64,000 nucleotides of DNA from Thermincola carboxydiphila (GTDB taxonomy: Bacteria; Bacillota; Thermincolia; Thermincolales; UBA2595): NCBI GenBank assembly GCA_016841325.1, contig JAENZJ010000016.1, forward strand, positions 26,119 through 90,118, read 5' to 3'. Shown here piece by piece: positions 53,129 to 60,992 of this stretch (positions within the stretch are counted from its first letter, which is position 1; the number at the start of each line of letters is the position of its first letter). The position numbers and the translations under genes were made by a program. Below the pieces are notes generated by a model. The model was not told the DNA's origin. It saw only the letters and a program-made list of their open reading frames with translations, and did not search any database.

Positions 53129-54130
53129 TCAACCGTATATAATATGCAGGATTGTACCTGCAGCCACACTAATCCCAAAAAGGAGCCCAATGATTAACAG
53201 ATTTTCCCTGGTATTCCTGTTTTCCCTAAACAGGACCAGTATTCCCAGGCCGGTACCTGAAGACAGGCCGGCAACCGCAGAACCGAAACTTAACCCTCCC
53301 TTAAGGTATACTTCTGTCACCGCCACCGATGCAGCACAATTAGGTATCAGCCCAATCAGTGCGGCAAAAAATGGCTGGGTTACACTGTTCACCAGGAAAA
53401 ATTTCCCTAAGTTATCTTCACCTACCTGGAAAATTATGTAGTTTAACAGCAATGAAATCACAAAAATAAAGCCAAATACCTTTACGGTATGGACAACGGG
53501 GTGGATAATCCACTGCCTGATGTCATTCTTTTCCGGGGTACAGCTATGCCCACAGCAGCCTATATTTGTATTTTCCGGGTGATGCGGGAGGGCTTTACCC
53601 CATTCTGCAGCCCCCTTGACCTGAGGGTCGTTATGGCTGTGCCCATGGCATTCACTTCCGTTTTTTTCCGAAAAGTGGCTGCTGCCTCCGCCGCCGGCCC
53701 GGGAAGCACATGCTTCACGTTCTGCCGCGGCTTTTCCCGACCTTGACAGGACAAAGTCAACCATATATCCAGCAATTAATGCAATACATATTTTGGCTGT
53801 CAGCAGGGGCAAAAGAACCCCAATCTTTTCCGGATGGGCCAGAACAATGGGGATTGCTTCATCAGAGGTTGACAGATAAACTGCCAGTAATGTACCCATT
53901 GTAATCAGCCTTTTGGAATAAAGGGCAGCAGAAATTACCGAAAACCCGCACTGGGGAATTACTCCAAAAAATGAGCCAAGTGTCGGGCCGGCTTTGCCCA
54001 CATTCTGGACCTTTTCTTTTATTTTACCCCCCAGTTTTATTTCAATGTATTCGATACCTATATAAGCCGCCAGCAAAAAAGGTATCATTATAGCTGAGTC
54101 AATTAAAGCATCAATAATAATTTCCACCAT
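53129..54130 (-). CDS. Putative heavy-metal permease with His/Cys-rich loop (ArsP_2-like)
   Basis: 333 residues. Two halves of four to five helices each, with paired motifs GVIPQCGFSVISAALYSKRL and GLIPNCAASVAVTEVYLKGG, as in the 10-TM metal exporter / putative manganese transporter family. The central cytoplasmic loop (about 135-210) is rich in His and Cys (SECHGHSHNDPQ, GCCGHSC), a likely metal-binding segment. The Fur-type gene 86 bases upstream suggests control by zinc, manganese or iron. Direction of transport is unknown. Confidence 0.85.
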   Translation of the reverse strand: MVEIIIDALIDSAIMIPFLLAAYIGIEYIEIKLGGKIKEKVQNVGKAGPTLGSFFGVIPQCGFSVISAALYSKRLITMGTLLAVYLSTSDEAIPIVLAHPEKIGVLLPLLTAKICIALIAGYMVDFVLSRSGKAAAEREACASRAGGGGSSHFSEKNGSECHGHSHNDPQVKGAAEWGKALPHHPENTNIGCCGHSCTPEKNDIRQWIIHPVVHTVKVFGFIFVISLLLNYIIFQVGEDNLGKFFLVNSVTQPFFAALIGLIPNCAASVAVTEVYLKGGLSFGSAVAGLSSGTGLGILVLFRENRNTRENLLIIGLLFGISVAAGTILHIIYG

Positions 54131-54215
54131 ATTATGGATAGCTCCCTTACCTTTAGTTACAGCCGTCCTCAGTTCTTATCATATGAAGCGCCTACCGCAT
54201 TTATCATTAAATCGC

Positions 54216-54638
54216 CTAATCCCGGCACTGCCTGCAGTATCCGAAGACCTCAAACCTGTGAGTGGTTATCTTGAAATCTTCAGGAACTGTATTAACAATG
54301 TTCAAACCTTCCAGCGGGCAGGCCCTCAGTTTCCAAGTACCGCCGCATTTCAGACATACCAGGTGGTGGTGATGGTCCTGGCTGAGGTTAAGTTCATACC
54401 TGCTGCGGCCCTCCTGAAATTCCAGGCGGTTTACAATTTGCATTTCCTGCAGCAGACTAAGGTTACGGTAAACCGTATCAAAGCTCATGTTGGGATATTT
54501 CTTCAGCATCCGGTCATAAATTTCCCTGGCAGCCAGGGGGGTCCTGGCCCTGATAAGTATCTTTAATAGTTCCCTCCTCTGCAGGGTAAGTTTACACTTT
54601 TGGGAAGATAACTGTTCAAGTATGTTCTCATAAATCAT
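54216..54638 (-). CDS. Fur-family metalloregulator (Zur/Fur-like)
   Basis: 140 residues. An N-terminal winged helix (about 10-80; KCKLTLQRRELLKIL, SFDTVYRNLSLL) is followed by the dimerisation domain with the metal site HHHHLVCLKCGG and the second CxxC pair (YCRQCRD) of the structural zinc site. The four-His run is also common in Zur and PerR. Its promoter carries two operators that overlap the start site, so it almost surely represses itself and the permease. Confidence 0.92.
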   Translation of the reverse strand: MIYENILEQLSSQKCKLTLQRRELLKILIRARTPLAAREIYDRMLKKYPNMSFDTVYRNLSLLQEMQIVNRLEFQEGRSRYELNLSQDHHHHLVCLKCGGTWKLRACPLEGLNIVNTVPEDFKITTHRFEVFGYCRQCRD

Positions 54639-54653
54639 ATTTTTGTGTCCCCC

Positions 54654-54703
54654 AAATCAGAATCTTTCTGTTTATGTCTTCTAAATCAGAATCTTTCTGA
54701 TTT
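54654..54703. promoter_or_regulatory. Tandem Fur-type operators
   Basis: Two copies of the inverted repeat AATCAGAA-N3-TTCTGATT stand 29 bases apart (distal about 54683-54703, perfect 9-3-9; proximal about 54654-54674, with one mismatch). Together with their flanks they form a direct repeat. The distal copy covers the predicted start site. Confidence 0.8.
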
Positions 54704-54704
54704 T

Positions 54705-54733
54705 ATTATACTCCCAAAAATGTTCCCTGTCAA
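54705..54733 (-). promoter_or_regulatory. Consensus sigma-A promoter of the Fur-type gene
   Basis: TTGACA (54733-54728) and TATAAT (54710-54705), both perfect, 17 bases apart. Start expected near 54698, inside the distal operator. Confidence 0.88.
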
Positions 54734-54741
54734 AAGAAATC

Positions 54742-54779
54742 GGACCGATTAACCCCTTATTTTTTAAAGGAAACGGTCC
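54742..54779 (-). terminator. Terminator of the activase gene
   Basis: GGACCG and CGGTCC enclose an inner CCTT/AAGG helix, followed by GATTTCTTTT on the minus strand, 24 bases after the activase stop. Confidence 0.6.
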
Positions 54780-54803
54780 ATTAGAGGAGGTATGTGATAT
54801 AGT

Positions 54804-56438
54804 TTAGCAGCCTTCAGGAATGAATGAAATCTGAGCAAACTGAAAAACTTTTTCCGGACAGTTTACTTCACACCTCTTACAGGCGGTCCCATTACACCTG
54901 TCAGGCTTTATAGATATTGTGGCCTCCCTGTCCGTGAGAAGCTCCAGTGCTTTTTCAGGGCATTTTTCCACACACATACCACACCCAGTACAACCGTCAA
55001 ACTGTACCAGACATGGTTTTCCGACACTATCAATATACGTTACTCCCCGGTAACCCAGGTCCGGAATATCACGCTCATAGAGCCTGATAATTTCCGGATT
55101 CTGATAAGGTTCAATTAGGGTGGGGAGCTTATACATTTTACTGAATTTATGATACTGCTCCCAGGGCATACCTTCACCCCAGAATGACAATTCCAACAGG
55201 TATGCCCTTTCAAAGACCTGGGACTCCCCAAACATACAGTGATTGGCCCTTAAGGCACGCGCCAGATCCTGTAATTTCCAGAGTCTCTCCGGATCCAGCA
55301 CTATATCCCTGGCCATTGCCAGAGATGTATTGCCAACCTGATAAATCTTTTCCGCTCCGGGAGGAACCAGACCAACCTGCAGGGCCTTGCGCGCATTCAC
55401 ATATGTTCCGGAAGCGCCTGCCATATATGCGGTCCGGATATCCTCCAGCTCAATACCTGCTTCCGCAGCCAGGGTTATGAATCCTGCCCGGATGGCGCCT
55501 ATTGCCTTACCGGCTTCGGTGATATCATGTTCACTGAAGGCCACATCTTTTCCCAGGTGTATTAAATGTTGAGGTGTTTTAATTTTGGGAAGCCGAATAA
55601 GGTTTGCGTCCATGCCCTCATAGAGAATTGAGATTACACCGGTACCAGTAATTCCGGTAACATTTACCGATCCCTTTTCCAGGACGGTTTCTGCCGTTAT
55701 ATCCACCAGGTCTCCCGGTTCACTGATCATATTCTCATTGAGGACATAGCATCTAAAGCCCACCTTTTCGGCTTCTATATCGTGAACGGCTCCCGGGGCC
55801 GCCAGCATTCCGAATTCAATATGCTGTCCTTCCAGTGCCGGCCCGGCCGCACAGGAACCTGTGATTATCCTGTCTCCGATTTTAAGCGCCATTTCGGCAT
55901 TTGTTCCATAGTCGGTGACCAGAGCGATGTCCTGGTTTTCCAGCAGTCCCGACTGGACCATCATGGCCAAGGCATCAGCCCCGATTTCATGCTTTACTGC
56001 TGCCGGAATGTATACTTCCACACCGGCCGGCAGTGATAGTCCGTTTATGTCGGAAGCTGCCAGCTTTTTGGCATCCCTGTTGGGCGGGACAATTCCCATG
56101 AGCTTCTTTTTGCGTTCCCCGGCATAAGCCAGGTCCCGAATTTCAATCCCTTCAAACAGTGATAACTGTATGGGGTTGCCACATACAGCCAGCCTTTTTA
56201 TATCTTCTGTTGATATTCCCAGGGTCCTGATGACCTGGTTAACTGTTTCAATAACCACACCATGGGCTGTTTCCAGTCCCGCTTCAATGGCAAAATTCAG
56301 GTGGTCCATGACATTTGCCCCTGGCAAAGGGTGTCGGGCGGTAAGCACAGTGGCAATGATTTCTTTTCTTTCCAGGTCGACGGCCTGCCCTCGGAAGCCG
56401 CTGGTACCCAAATCAAGCGCAATACCTGTTTGACCCAT
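54804..56438 (-). CDS. RamA-type corrinoid protein reductive activase
   Basis: 544 residues from the ATG at 56438 (AGGAGTGGTAAC before it). The main part is an ASKHA ATPase of the DUF4445 group (IALDLGTSGFRGQAVDLE; ALVTDYGTNAEMALKIGD-like), and the C terminus carries two 4Fe-4S motifs, CTGCGMCVEKCP and CNGTACKRCEVNCP. RamA reduces inactive Co(II) corrinoid proteins to Co(I) at ATP cost. The clusters are C-terminal as in RamA, not an N-terminal 2Fe-2S as in acetogen O-demethylase activators. It should keep the nearby MtaC/MttC-type proteins active. Confidence 0.9.
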   Translation of the reverse strand: MGQTGIALDLGTSGFRGQAVDLERKEIIATVLTARHPLPGANVMDHLNFAIEAGLETAHGVVIETVNQVIRTLGISTEDIKRLAVCGNPIQLSLFEGIEIRDLAYAGERKKKLMGIVPPNRDAKKLAASDINGLSLPAGVEVYIPAAVKHEIGADALAMMVQSGLLENQDIALVTDYGTNAEMALKIGDRIITGSCAAGPALEGQHIEFGMLAAPGAVHDIEAEKVGFRCYVLNENMISEPGDLVDITAETVLEKGSVNVTGITGTGVISILYEGMDANLIRLPKIKTPQHLIHLGKDVAFSEHDITEAGKAIGAIRAGFITLAAEAGIELEDIRTAYMAGASGTYVNARKALQVGLVPPGAEKIYQVGNTSLAMARDIVLDPERLWKLQDLARALRANHCMFGESQVFERAYLLELSFWGEGMPWEQYHKFSKMYKLPTLIEPYQNPEIIRLYERDIPDLGYRGVTYIDSVGKPCLVQFDGCTGCGMCVEKCPEKALELLTDREATISIKPDRCNGTACKRCEVNCPEKVFQFAQISFIPEGC

Positions 56439-56496
56439 GTTACCACTCCTCATCTGGCAGTTTTCACATTATCTATACCTTATGTACCATAACGTC

Positions 56497-57450
56497 TCAC
56501 AATTGGCAGCTGCGGAACTCTTCCTTCAGCAAATCCTTCCTGAGGTTTGTCCCGATTACAATAATTTTACTGGAGGTCAGCCCTGTTCTGACACCTGATT
56601 CTTCAATTTCACCTGATGCAAGGTCCAGGCGTATCCAGTTATCACCTGTGATGCGAAAAATACCTTTTGCCCTGTCAACAAGGCCAAAGGCCTGGCGGTT
56701 AATTCCCCCGAACAGGTCCCTGAGCTTTTTCAGGTCAAATATGCCGTTGCTGGTGGTACTGAACTGCTCATACCTTTTCAGGGGTGTTTCCGGTGCTGCA
56801 AACACTTCGGGAGCTTCTTCCCCAATTGACTCCCCGTTGTGTAATTTACTGCCCTTTCCGGCTGAATCGATTTCAGCAACACCGTCCCTGCTTATAACTC
56901 TTCCGTGAATAGTCAGGAAAATTTCGGCCGTTGTGTTTATGCTCCTGATAAAAGCCATTATCCAGCTGATTTCACCTGCATCAACCCGGTCGCATTTGTT
57001 TACGGCAATGACGTGAGCGGCCTTAATCTGGTTTTCTACAAAGGAACGGTTCTGGGAAATGATTTCCCGCAGATTTGCAGCATCTATAACCAGAATAACC
57101 CGAATCTCATCAATGTATTTTTCAAGGCTCAGGCTGTTAAGGATTCCAAGTAAATTCTTTATGGTAGCGATACCGGTGGGCTCGATAAGCAGCCGGCCCG
57201 GTGCGAAGTTTTCGGCAATCTCCCTGACCTGACTGCGCAGATCAGCCGTCAGGGTACAGCAGATACACCCATTGGGGAGTTCCACCACATTGGCTCCATG
57301 TCCCCCAAGGATATCACCGTCAATGCCAATTTCACCAAATTCGTTCACCAGTACTGCTGTCTTTTCACCAGGTTCCATTTCTTCCAGTAAGTTTAACAAA
57401 TATGTGGTTTTTCCGGCTCCCAGTAGTCCGTTAATTACGTCTATCTTCAT
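56497..57450 (-). CDS. CobW/P47K-family GTPase (metallochaperone)
   Basis: 317 residues. Motifs of the G3E family: Walker A GLLGAGKTT (8-16), NEFGEIGIDGDI, the metal-binding CxCC in PNGCICCTL (about 60), the IEPTGIA loop and the guanine motif NKCD (about 150). The C-terminal domain (about 230-317) is the CobW_C type. It lies between mtaC and the activase gene. Such GTPases deliver zinc or cobalt; here zinc for MtaB or help with corrinoid loading is plausible but inferred. Confidence 0.9.
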   Translation of the reverse strand: MKIDVINGLLGAGKTTYLLNLLEEMEPGEKTAVLVNEFGEIGIDGDILGGHGANVVELPNGCICCTLTADLRSQVREIAENFAPGRLLIEPTGIATIKNLLGILNSLSLEKYIDEIRVILVIDAANLREIISQNRSFVENQIKAAHVIAVNKCDRVDAGEISWIMAFIRSINTTAEIFLTIHGRVISRDGVAEIDSAGKGSKLHNGESIGEEAPEVFAAPETPLKRYEQFSTTSNGIFDLKKLRDLFGGINRQAFGLVDRAKGIFRITGDNWIRLDLASGEIEESGVRTGLTSSKIIVIGTNLRKDLLKEEFRSCQL

Positions 57451-57539
57451 ATGATTGCGCCCCTCATTTTAGGAATTTAACCTGTTTAGTACTTATTATA
57501 ATATAACACCGGTTTACATATTGTCACTGATTATAATAC

Positions 57540-57571
57540 TGACCCGGGCCTGGATAGACAGTCCCGGGTCA
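57540..57571 (-). terminator. Stem-loop after mtaC
   Basis: TGACCCGGG and CCCGGGTCA form a 9-bp stem with a 14-base loop 16 bases after the mtaC stop, followed by GTATTATAATC rather than a T run. It may act as an mRNA 3' stabiliser or partial terminator, lowering expression of the downstream CobW and activase genes. Confidence 0.55.
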
Positions 57572-57586
57572 GCTGTCAGACATTAA

Positions 57587-58336
57587 TTAGCTGTTCCACT
57601 TCTCCCTTAACTGGGTCCAGTTCAGGCCATTTACAGCATCACTGGCCATTCCGGGCGCTTCTGATGCATCCTTGCCAAATACCCCGAGATCGTAACCGGT
57701 TACATACTCGAGAGAAACAGCACCGCCGCCGCAGACAAACGGTACCTGGAAGTTGTCTTTAACCAGGCGCTTGGAAATTCTCTCAAATGCGGTCATAGTG
57801 GTGGTCATCAGGGCTGTACCGGTTACCATCACCGGTTTATGCTCCTTGACTGCAGCCACAACTTCATCAACAGGAACATCCTTGCCAAGGTCGATAACAT
57901 TGTAACCATTGGCCCTGAGAAGTGCATTTACAATTTTCTGTCCCAGGTCATGGATATCGCCTTCAGCAGTATGGGTAATTACAGTTCCCTTTTTCTCTAA
58001 AGCTTTACCAAGTTTTTTCTCACAGATATCCAGTCCTTTAAGCATGGCATCTGATGCCACAATAGCCTGGGGAAGGTAGTATTCTCCTTCATCCCAAAGC
58101 CTGCTGACTTCATTCATGCCTTTAATCAGGCCCTCATTGATAACTGTCATCGGGTCTTTTGTTGCCAATGCCTCATTAACAGCATCAACAATATTGTCAC
58201 TGTCCCCTTCCAGAACACACTGTAAAACCTTCTGCATAGCGGAATCCTTACTGGAAACCTTGGCCCCTTTGGCTGCTCCTGAACCAATGAGGTCATATCT
58301 TACAAAAATGTTTGCATAATTTGCCACTGTTGCCAT
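57587..58336 (-). CDS. mtaC: Methanol corrinoid protein MtaC
   Basis: 249 residues: helical cap (about 35-115) and B12 domain with GDIHDLGQK, cobalt ligand His129, then ALMTTTMTAFERISKRL and CGGGAVS. Length and the long N-terminal extension match MtaC of Methanosarcina and Firmicutes rather than MttC. It begins 40 bases after mtaB with AAAGGAGGG, and accepts the methyl group from MtaB. Confidence 0.95.
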   Translation of the reverse strand: MATVANYANIFVRYDLIGSGAAKGAKVSSKDSAMQKVLQCVLEGDSDNIVDAVNEALATKDPMTVINEGLIKGMNEVSRLWDEGEYYLPQAIVASDAMLKGLDICEKKLGKALEKKGTVITHTAEGDIHDLGQKIVNALLRANGYNVIDLGKDVPVDEVVAAVKEHKPVMVTGTALMTTTMTAFERISKRLVKDNFQVPFVCGGGAVSLEYVTGYDLGVFGKDASEAPGMASDAVNGLNWTQLREKWNS

Positions 58337-58375
58337 CTTTGTCCCTCCTTTAATTCATGACATTCTTCCCAAAGT

Positions 58376-59749
58376 TTACAGGCCATAATTAGCCAGGGTA
58401 AATCCAGGAATAAGCTTCTTGTATATGTCAGCACATTCACTGATGAAGTCTTCCTCTTTGTCAGGCAGACTTTCCAGGGTACGCATAGCTGATTCCAGTG
58501 ATTCCTTCTCAAATGCAGAAATCTGGAGCTTGCTGTCAGCCAGCATCAGTTCCCCGGCCTTAATAGCGGCAGCACGGGCCCTGGCATAGTAGGAAGTATT
58601 GTTGGCTACTATTGCCTTACCAATCTCATATGCATTTTCCGGGCAAAGAATGAAGCCATGGGTATCACGGTACTTGTCAGACTGGACCATCATCTGCTGC
58701 AGGTCCTTAGCCTTACCAAGTTCGATAGCGGTATTCATCAGGGCCACATCATAACCAAGAATCTCGGCAAATACAGCTACTGTGGTTCCACCGAACATGT
58801 CATGGTATTCAACAGCCTCGTTACTCCACAGGTCACAGCATGCTCCGACCAGGTTGCCCAGGAGGTCACTGTGAGCACAGGCACATGTTTTACCTTCCAT
58901 TGAGATGGGATTTCCGGTAATGGACTTGATGATAACATCTTCATAACCACAGTCTTTGCTTGGCCCTTTGGCTCCCTGTTCGTAGGCAACCAGGGAACGA
59001 GCCGCAGCAATAGCCCTTGTCAAAGCGGCAAAGGTATGCGGAACTGAGCGGTCCTGGTACCCGCCGGCCATAAACATGGCCACATTGGCCTGGGCACAGT
59101 TAGTGTCGCCACCGGGAGTAGCCCCGTACTTATCAGCAATCTCAACAATCTTCTTCCACATAAACTCCATATCCAGGCTGCCCAGGACACCTATCCCAAA
59201 GAGAGTCCCCCGGATATCCTGCCTGACAATAGTGTAGTCAGAAATCTCTTTACCACCCACAGATTCGATGGAAAGGTTATCAGCTCCACCTGCCGCACTG
59301 GTTTCAAAAGTCTTTAACTGGTTTTCCAGGGCCACACTGTTCCTGATGTCTTCCTCATCAGGCTTCCGGTAGTCTGCAATAGTTGCCCTGATAGCGCTCT
59401 TGAGCCCGTATTTACGGAAGTAATCCTCTTGCAGATGCTTTGTTGCTGCAGCAATTTCGCCGCCCCATTCAGGATTTTTGGTCATTTGGTAAACGTGTTC
59501 CAACTCAATCTGGATTCCCGGAATACCAATGCCGACACAACGATCAAGGACATCAGTGACCATTTTTTCATATTCCTTGACCAGGGTTTTCTTGGTGGAT
59601 TCTGTGCCCGGCCTGGGATGCGGAACCAGCTCCGGATAAACATAACCTCCACCGACAGTAAAGTCACGACCGTACTTCACAGGATTCTTTGCTGAGCCAA
59701 ATATCATTTCATCAGCGCTTGCGTAAGCCATTTTGTCATATTTCGGCAT
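58376..59749 (-). CDS. mtaB: Methanol:corrinoid methyltransferase MtaB
   Basis: 457 residues, matching M. barkeri MtaB (460). The zinc ligands are in place: Glu162 (NLSIESVGG), Cys218 (GGDTNCAQANVAMF) and Cys267 (DCGYED), each offset by two from Glu164, Cys220 and Cys269 of the archaeal enzyme. It activates methanol on zinc and methylates Co(I) of MtaC. AGGAGG precedes the ATG. A sigma-54 promoter lies 155 bases upstream. No MtaA is seen in the window, so the methyl acceptor step must be done elsewhere. Confidence 0.96.
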   Translation of the reverse strand: MPKYDKMAYASADEMIFGSAKNPVKYGRDFTVGGGYVYPELVPHPRPGTESTKKTLVKEYEKMVTDVLDRCVGIGIPGIQIELEHVYQMTKNPEWGGEIAAATKHLQEDYFRKYGLKSAIRATIADYRKPDEEDIRNSVALENQLKTFETSAAGGADNLSIESVGGKEISDYTIVRQDIRGTLFGIGVLGSLDMEFMWKKIVEIADKYGATPGGDTNCAQANVAMFMAGGYQDRSVPHTFAALTRAIAAARSLVAYEQGAKGPSKDCGYEDVIIKSITGNPISMEGKTCACAHSDLLGNLVGACCDLWSNEAVEYHDMFGGTTVAVFAEILGYDVALMNTAIELGKAKDLQQMMVQSDKYRDTHGFILCPENAYEIGKAIVANNTSYYARARAAAIKAGELMLADSKLQISAFEKESLESAMRTLESLPDKEEDFISECADIYKKLIPGFTLANYGL

Positions 59750-59904
59750 TCTTGCTAACCTCCTTTTGTTAACTAGACTATTGGGTTTTTACCAACCTGC
59801 TAAAGAACACGAGAATAAAAACTGAACCCGACACACCTCCTCCCGGCACGGAACATTAATTTGTCCGGTGAAAATTCCACCAGGCGCATCTATACAATAT
59901 ATTA

Positions 59905-59920
59905 AGCAATTACCGTGCCA
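59905..59920 (-). promoter_or_regulatory. Sigma-54 promoter of mtaB-mtaC
   Basis: TGGCAC-N5-TTGCTT on the minus strand (-24 element 59920-59915, -12 element 59910-59905), a perfect match to the sigma-54 consensus. Start expected near 59893, giving a 5' UTR of about 145 bases in which I see no known riboswitch. The sigma-54 activator gene lies about 1.1 kb upstream. Confidence 0.85.
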
Positions 59921-60038
59921 AAACCAGGTGTTCAGTAAAATATTTCAGTCAGCAGGCTTATCCCTTTTAAATAAAGCATTTACAAAAAACTTAACTCATC
60001 CGGAAGTGTGATCCAGATGTGTACCAAAACTCTTCTAT

Positions 60039-60156
60039 TGTTCCATTGCAGAACAGCCTAATAGCCGTAACTGTGTTTAGTTCCACAATACTGCCTTGTA
60101 CAGGTTGGCCCATTCCCCCTTTTTTTAGGTGTTACAAAATGAAACACTGTTTCATT
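60039..60156. promoter_or_regulatory. Candidate upstream activator sites
   Basis: The 460-base gap between mtaC2 and mtaB holds two inverted repeats: ATGAAAC-ACT-GTTTCAT (about 60139-60155) and TGTTC-N7-GAACA (about 60039-60055). They lie 120-240 bases upstream of the sigma-54 promoter, at the usual distance for activator sites acting by looping. Which of the two is bound is unknown. Confidence 0.5.
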
Positions 60157-60189
60157 GGAAAGAACAATACATAACGAAAGAACAATATA

Positions 60190-60244
60190 TAAAAAAAGGG
60201 GCAGGTGACTCAGCCATTATATTTTCGCCTGAGCCCCTGCCATG
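60190..60244 (-). terminator. Terminator overlapping the mtaC2 stop
   Basis: GGCAGG-GG-CTCAG pairs with CTGAG-TCA-CCTGCC and is followed by CCTTTTTTT on the minus strand. The last codons of mtaC2 form the first arm. It isolates the regulator-mtaC2 transcript from mtaB-mtaC. Confidence 0.8.
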
Positions 60245-60962
60245 ACATCCCCCGTTCCGCATCCTCAGCCATCTTTGGTGCAAGGGAAGCGTCTTTGCCG
60301 TAAATTCCGAAATCAAAGCTGGTGATAAAAGACTGGGTCACCCCTCCGCCGCCGCCACAGGCAAAAGGAACACTCAACCCCTCTTCTTTCATCTTTTCAG
60401 ATATCCTTTTCAGCGCCCCCATAGTTGTGCTTAAGTGGGCTGTACCACAGATTATGTCAGGTTTATGTTGCCTGACAGCCTTGACAACTTCAGACACCGG
60501 AACGTCCTTCCCAAGGTCAATTACTTCAAAACCGCTGGCCCGGAGTAATGCATTAACTATTTTCTGCCCCAGGTCATGGATATCCCCCTCGGCAGTATGA
60601 GTAATAACAAGCCCCCGCTTGCGCACCGGACAGCCCAGTCTTTCCTCACAGATTTCCAGGCCCAGGAGCATGGCATCAGAAGCCAGCAGGGTCTGCGGCA
60701 GATAATAAACCCCTTCATCCCAGAGGGTACTGACCTCTTTAATCCCTGCTATCAGACCATTGTAAATAACATCCACAGGATCTTCTTCTTCCAGAGCTGC
60801 CTTGACAACATTCTCTATATTGTCAAGGTCACCAAGAATAACAGATTCAATCACCCTGGCCATGATCTGATTTTCCCCTGCACTTCTCTTGATTGAATAA
60901 TATGGGCTCTCAGTAACCAGGTCATAACGGACAAATACTTTTGAATAATCCCTGATAGGCAT
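60210..60962 (-). CDS. Second MtaC-like corrinoid protein, paired with the sigma-54 activator
   Basis: 250 residues, colinear with MtaC and sharing GDIHDLGQKIVNALLRA with His129 in the same place. It differs in the N terminus and in the cobalamin-lid region (GTAHLSTTMGALKRISEK, CGGGGGVTQ). It begins 30 bases after the sigma-54 regulator gene and is followed by a terminator, so it is not in the mtaB transcript. It may be a second methanol carrier or a sensor that reports methylation to the regulator; the latter is inference. Confidence 0.92.
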   Translation of the reverse strand: MPIRDYSKVFVRYDLVTESPYYSIKRSAGENQIMARVIESVILGDLDNIENVVKAALEEEDPVDVIYNGLIAGIKEVSTLWDEGVYYLPQTLLASDAMLLGLEICEERLGCPVRKRGLVITHTAEGDIHDLGQKIVNALLRASGFEVIDLGKDVPVSEVVKAVRQHKPDIICGTAHLSTTMGALKRISEKMKEEGLSVPFACGGGGGVTQSFITSFDFGIYGKDASLAPKMAEDAERGMSWQGLRRKYNG

Positions 60963-60992
60963 TATTTTTACCCCTTTCCAAAAAAACAGTCC

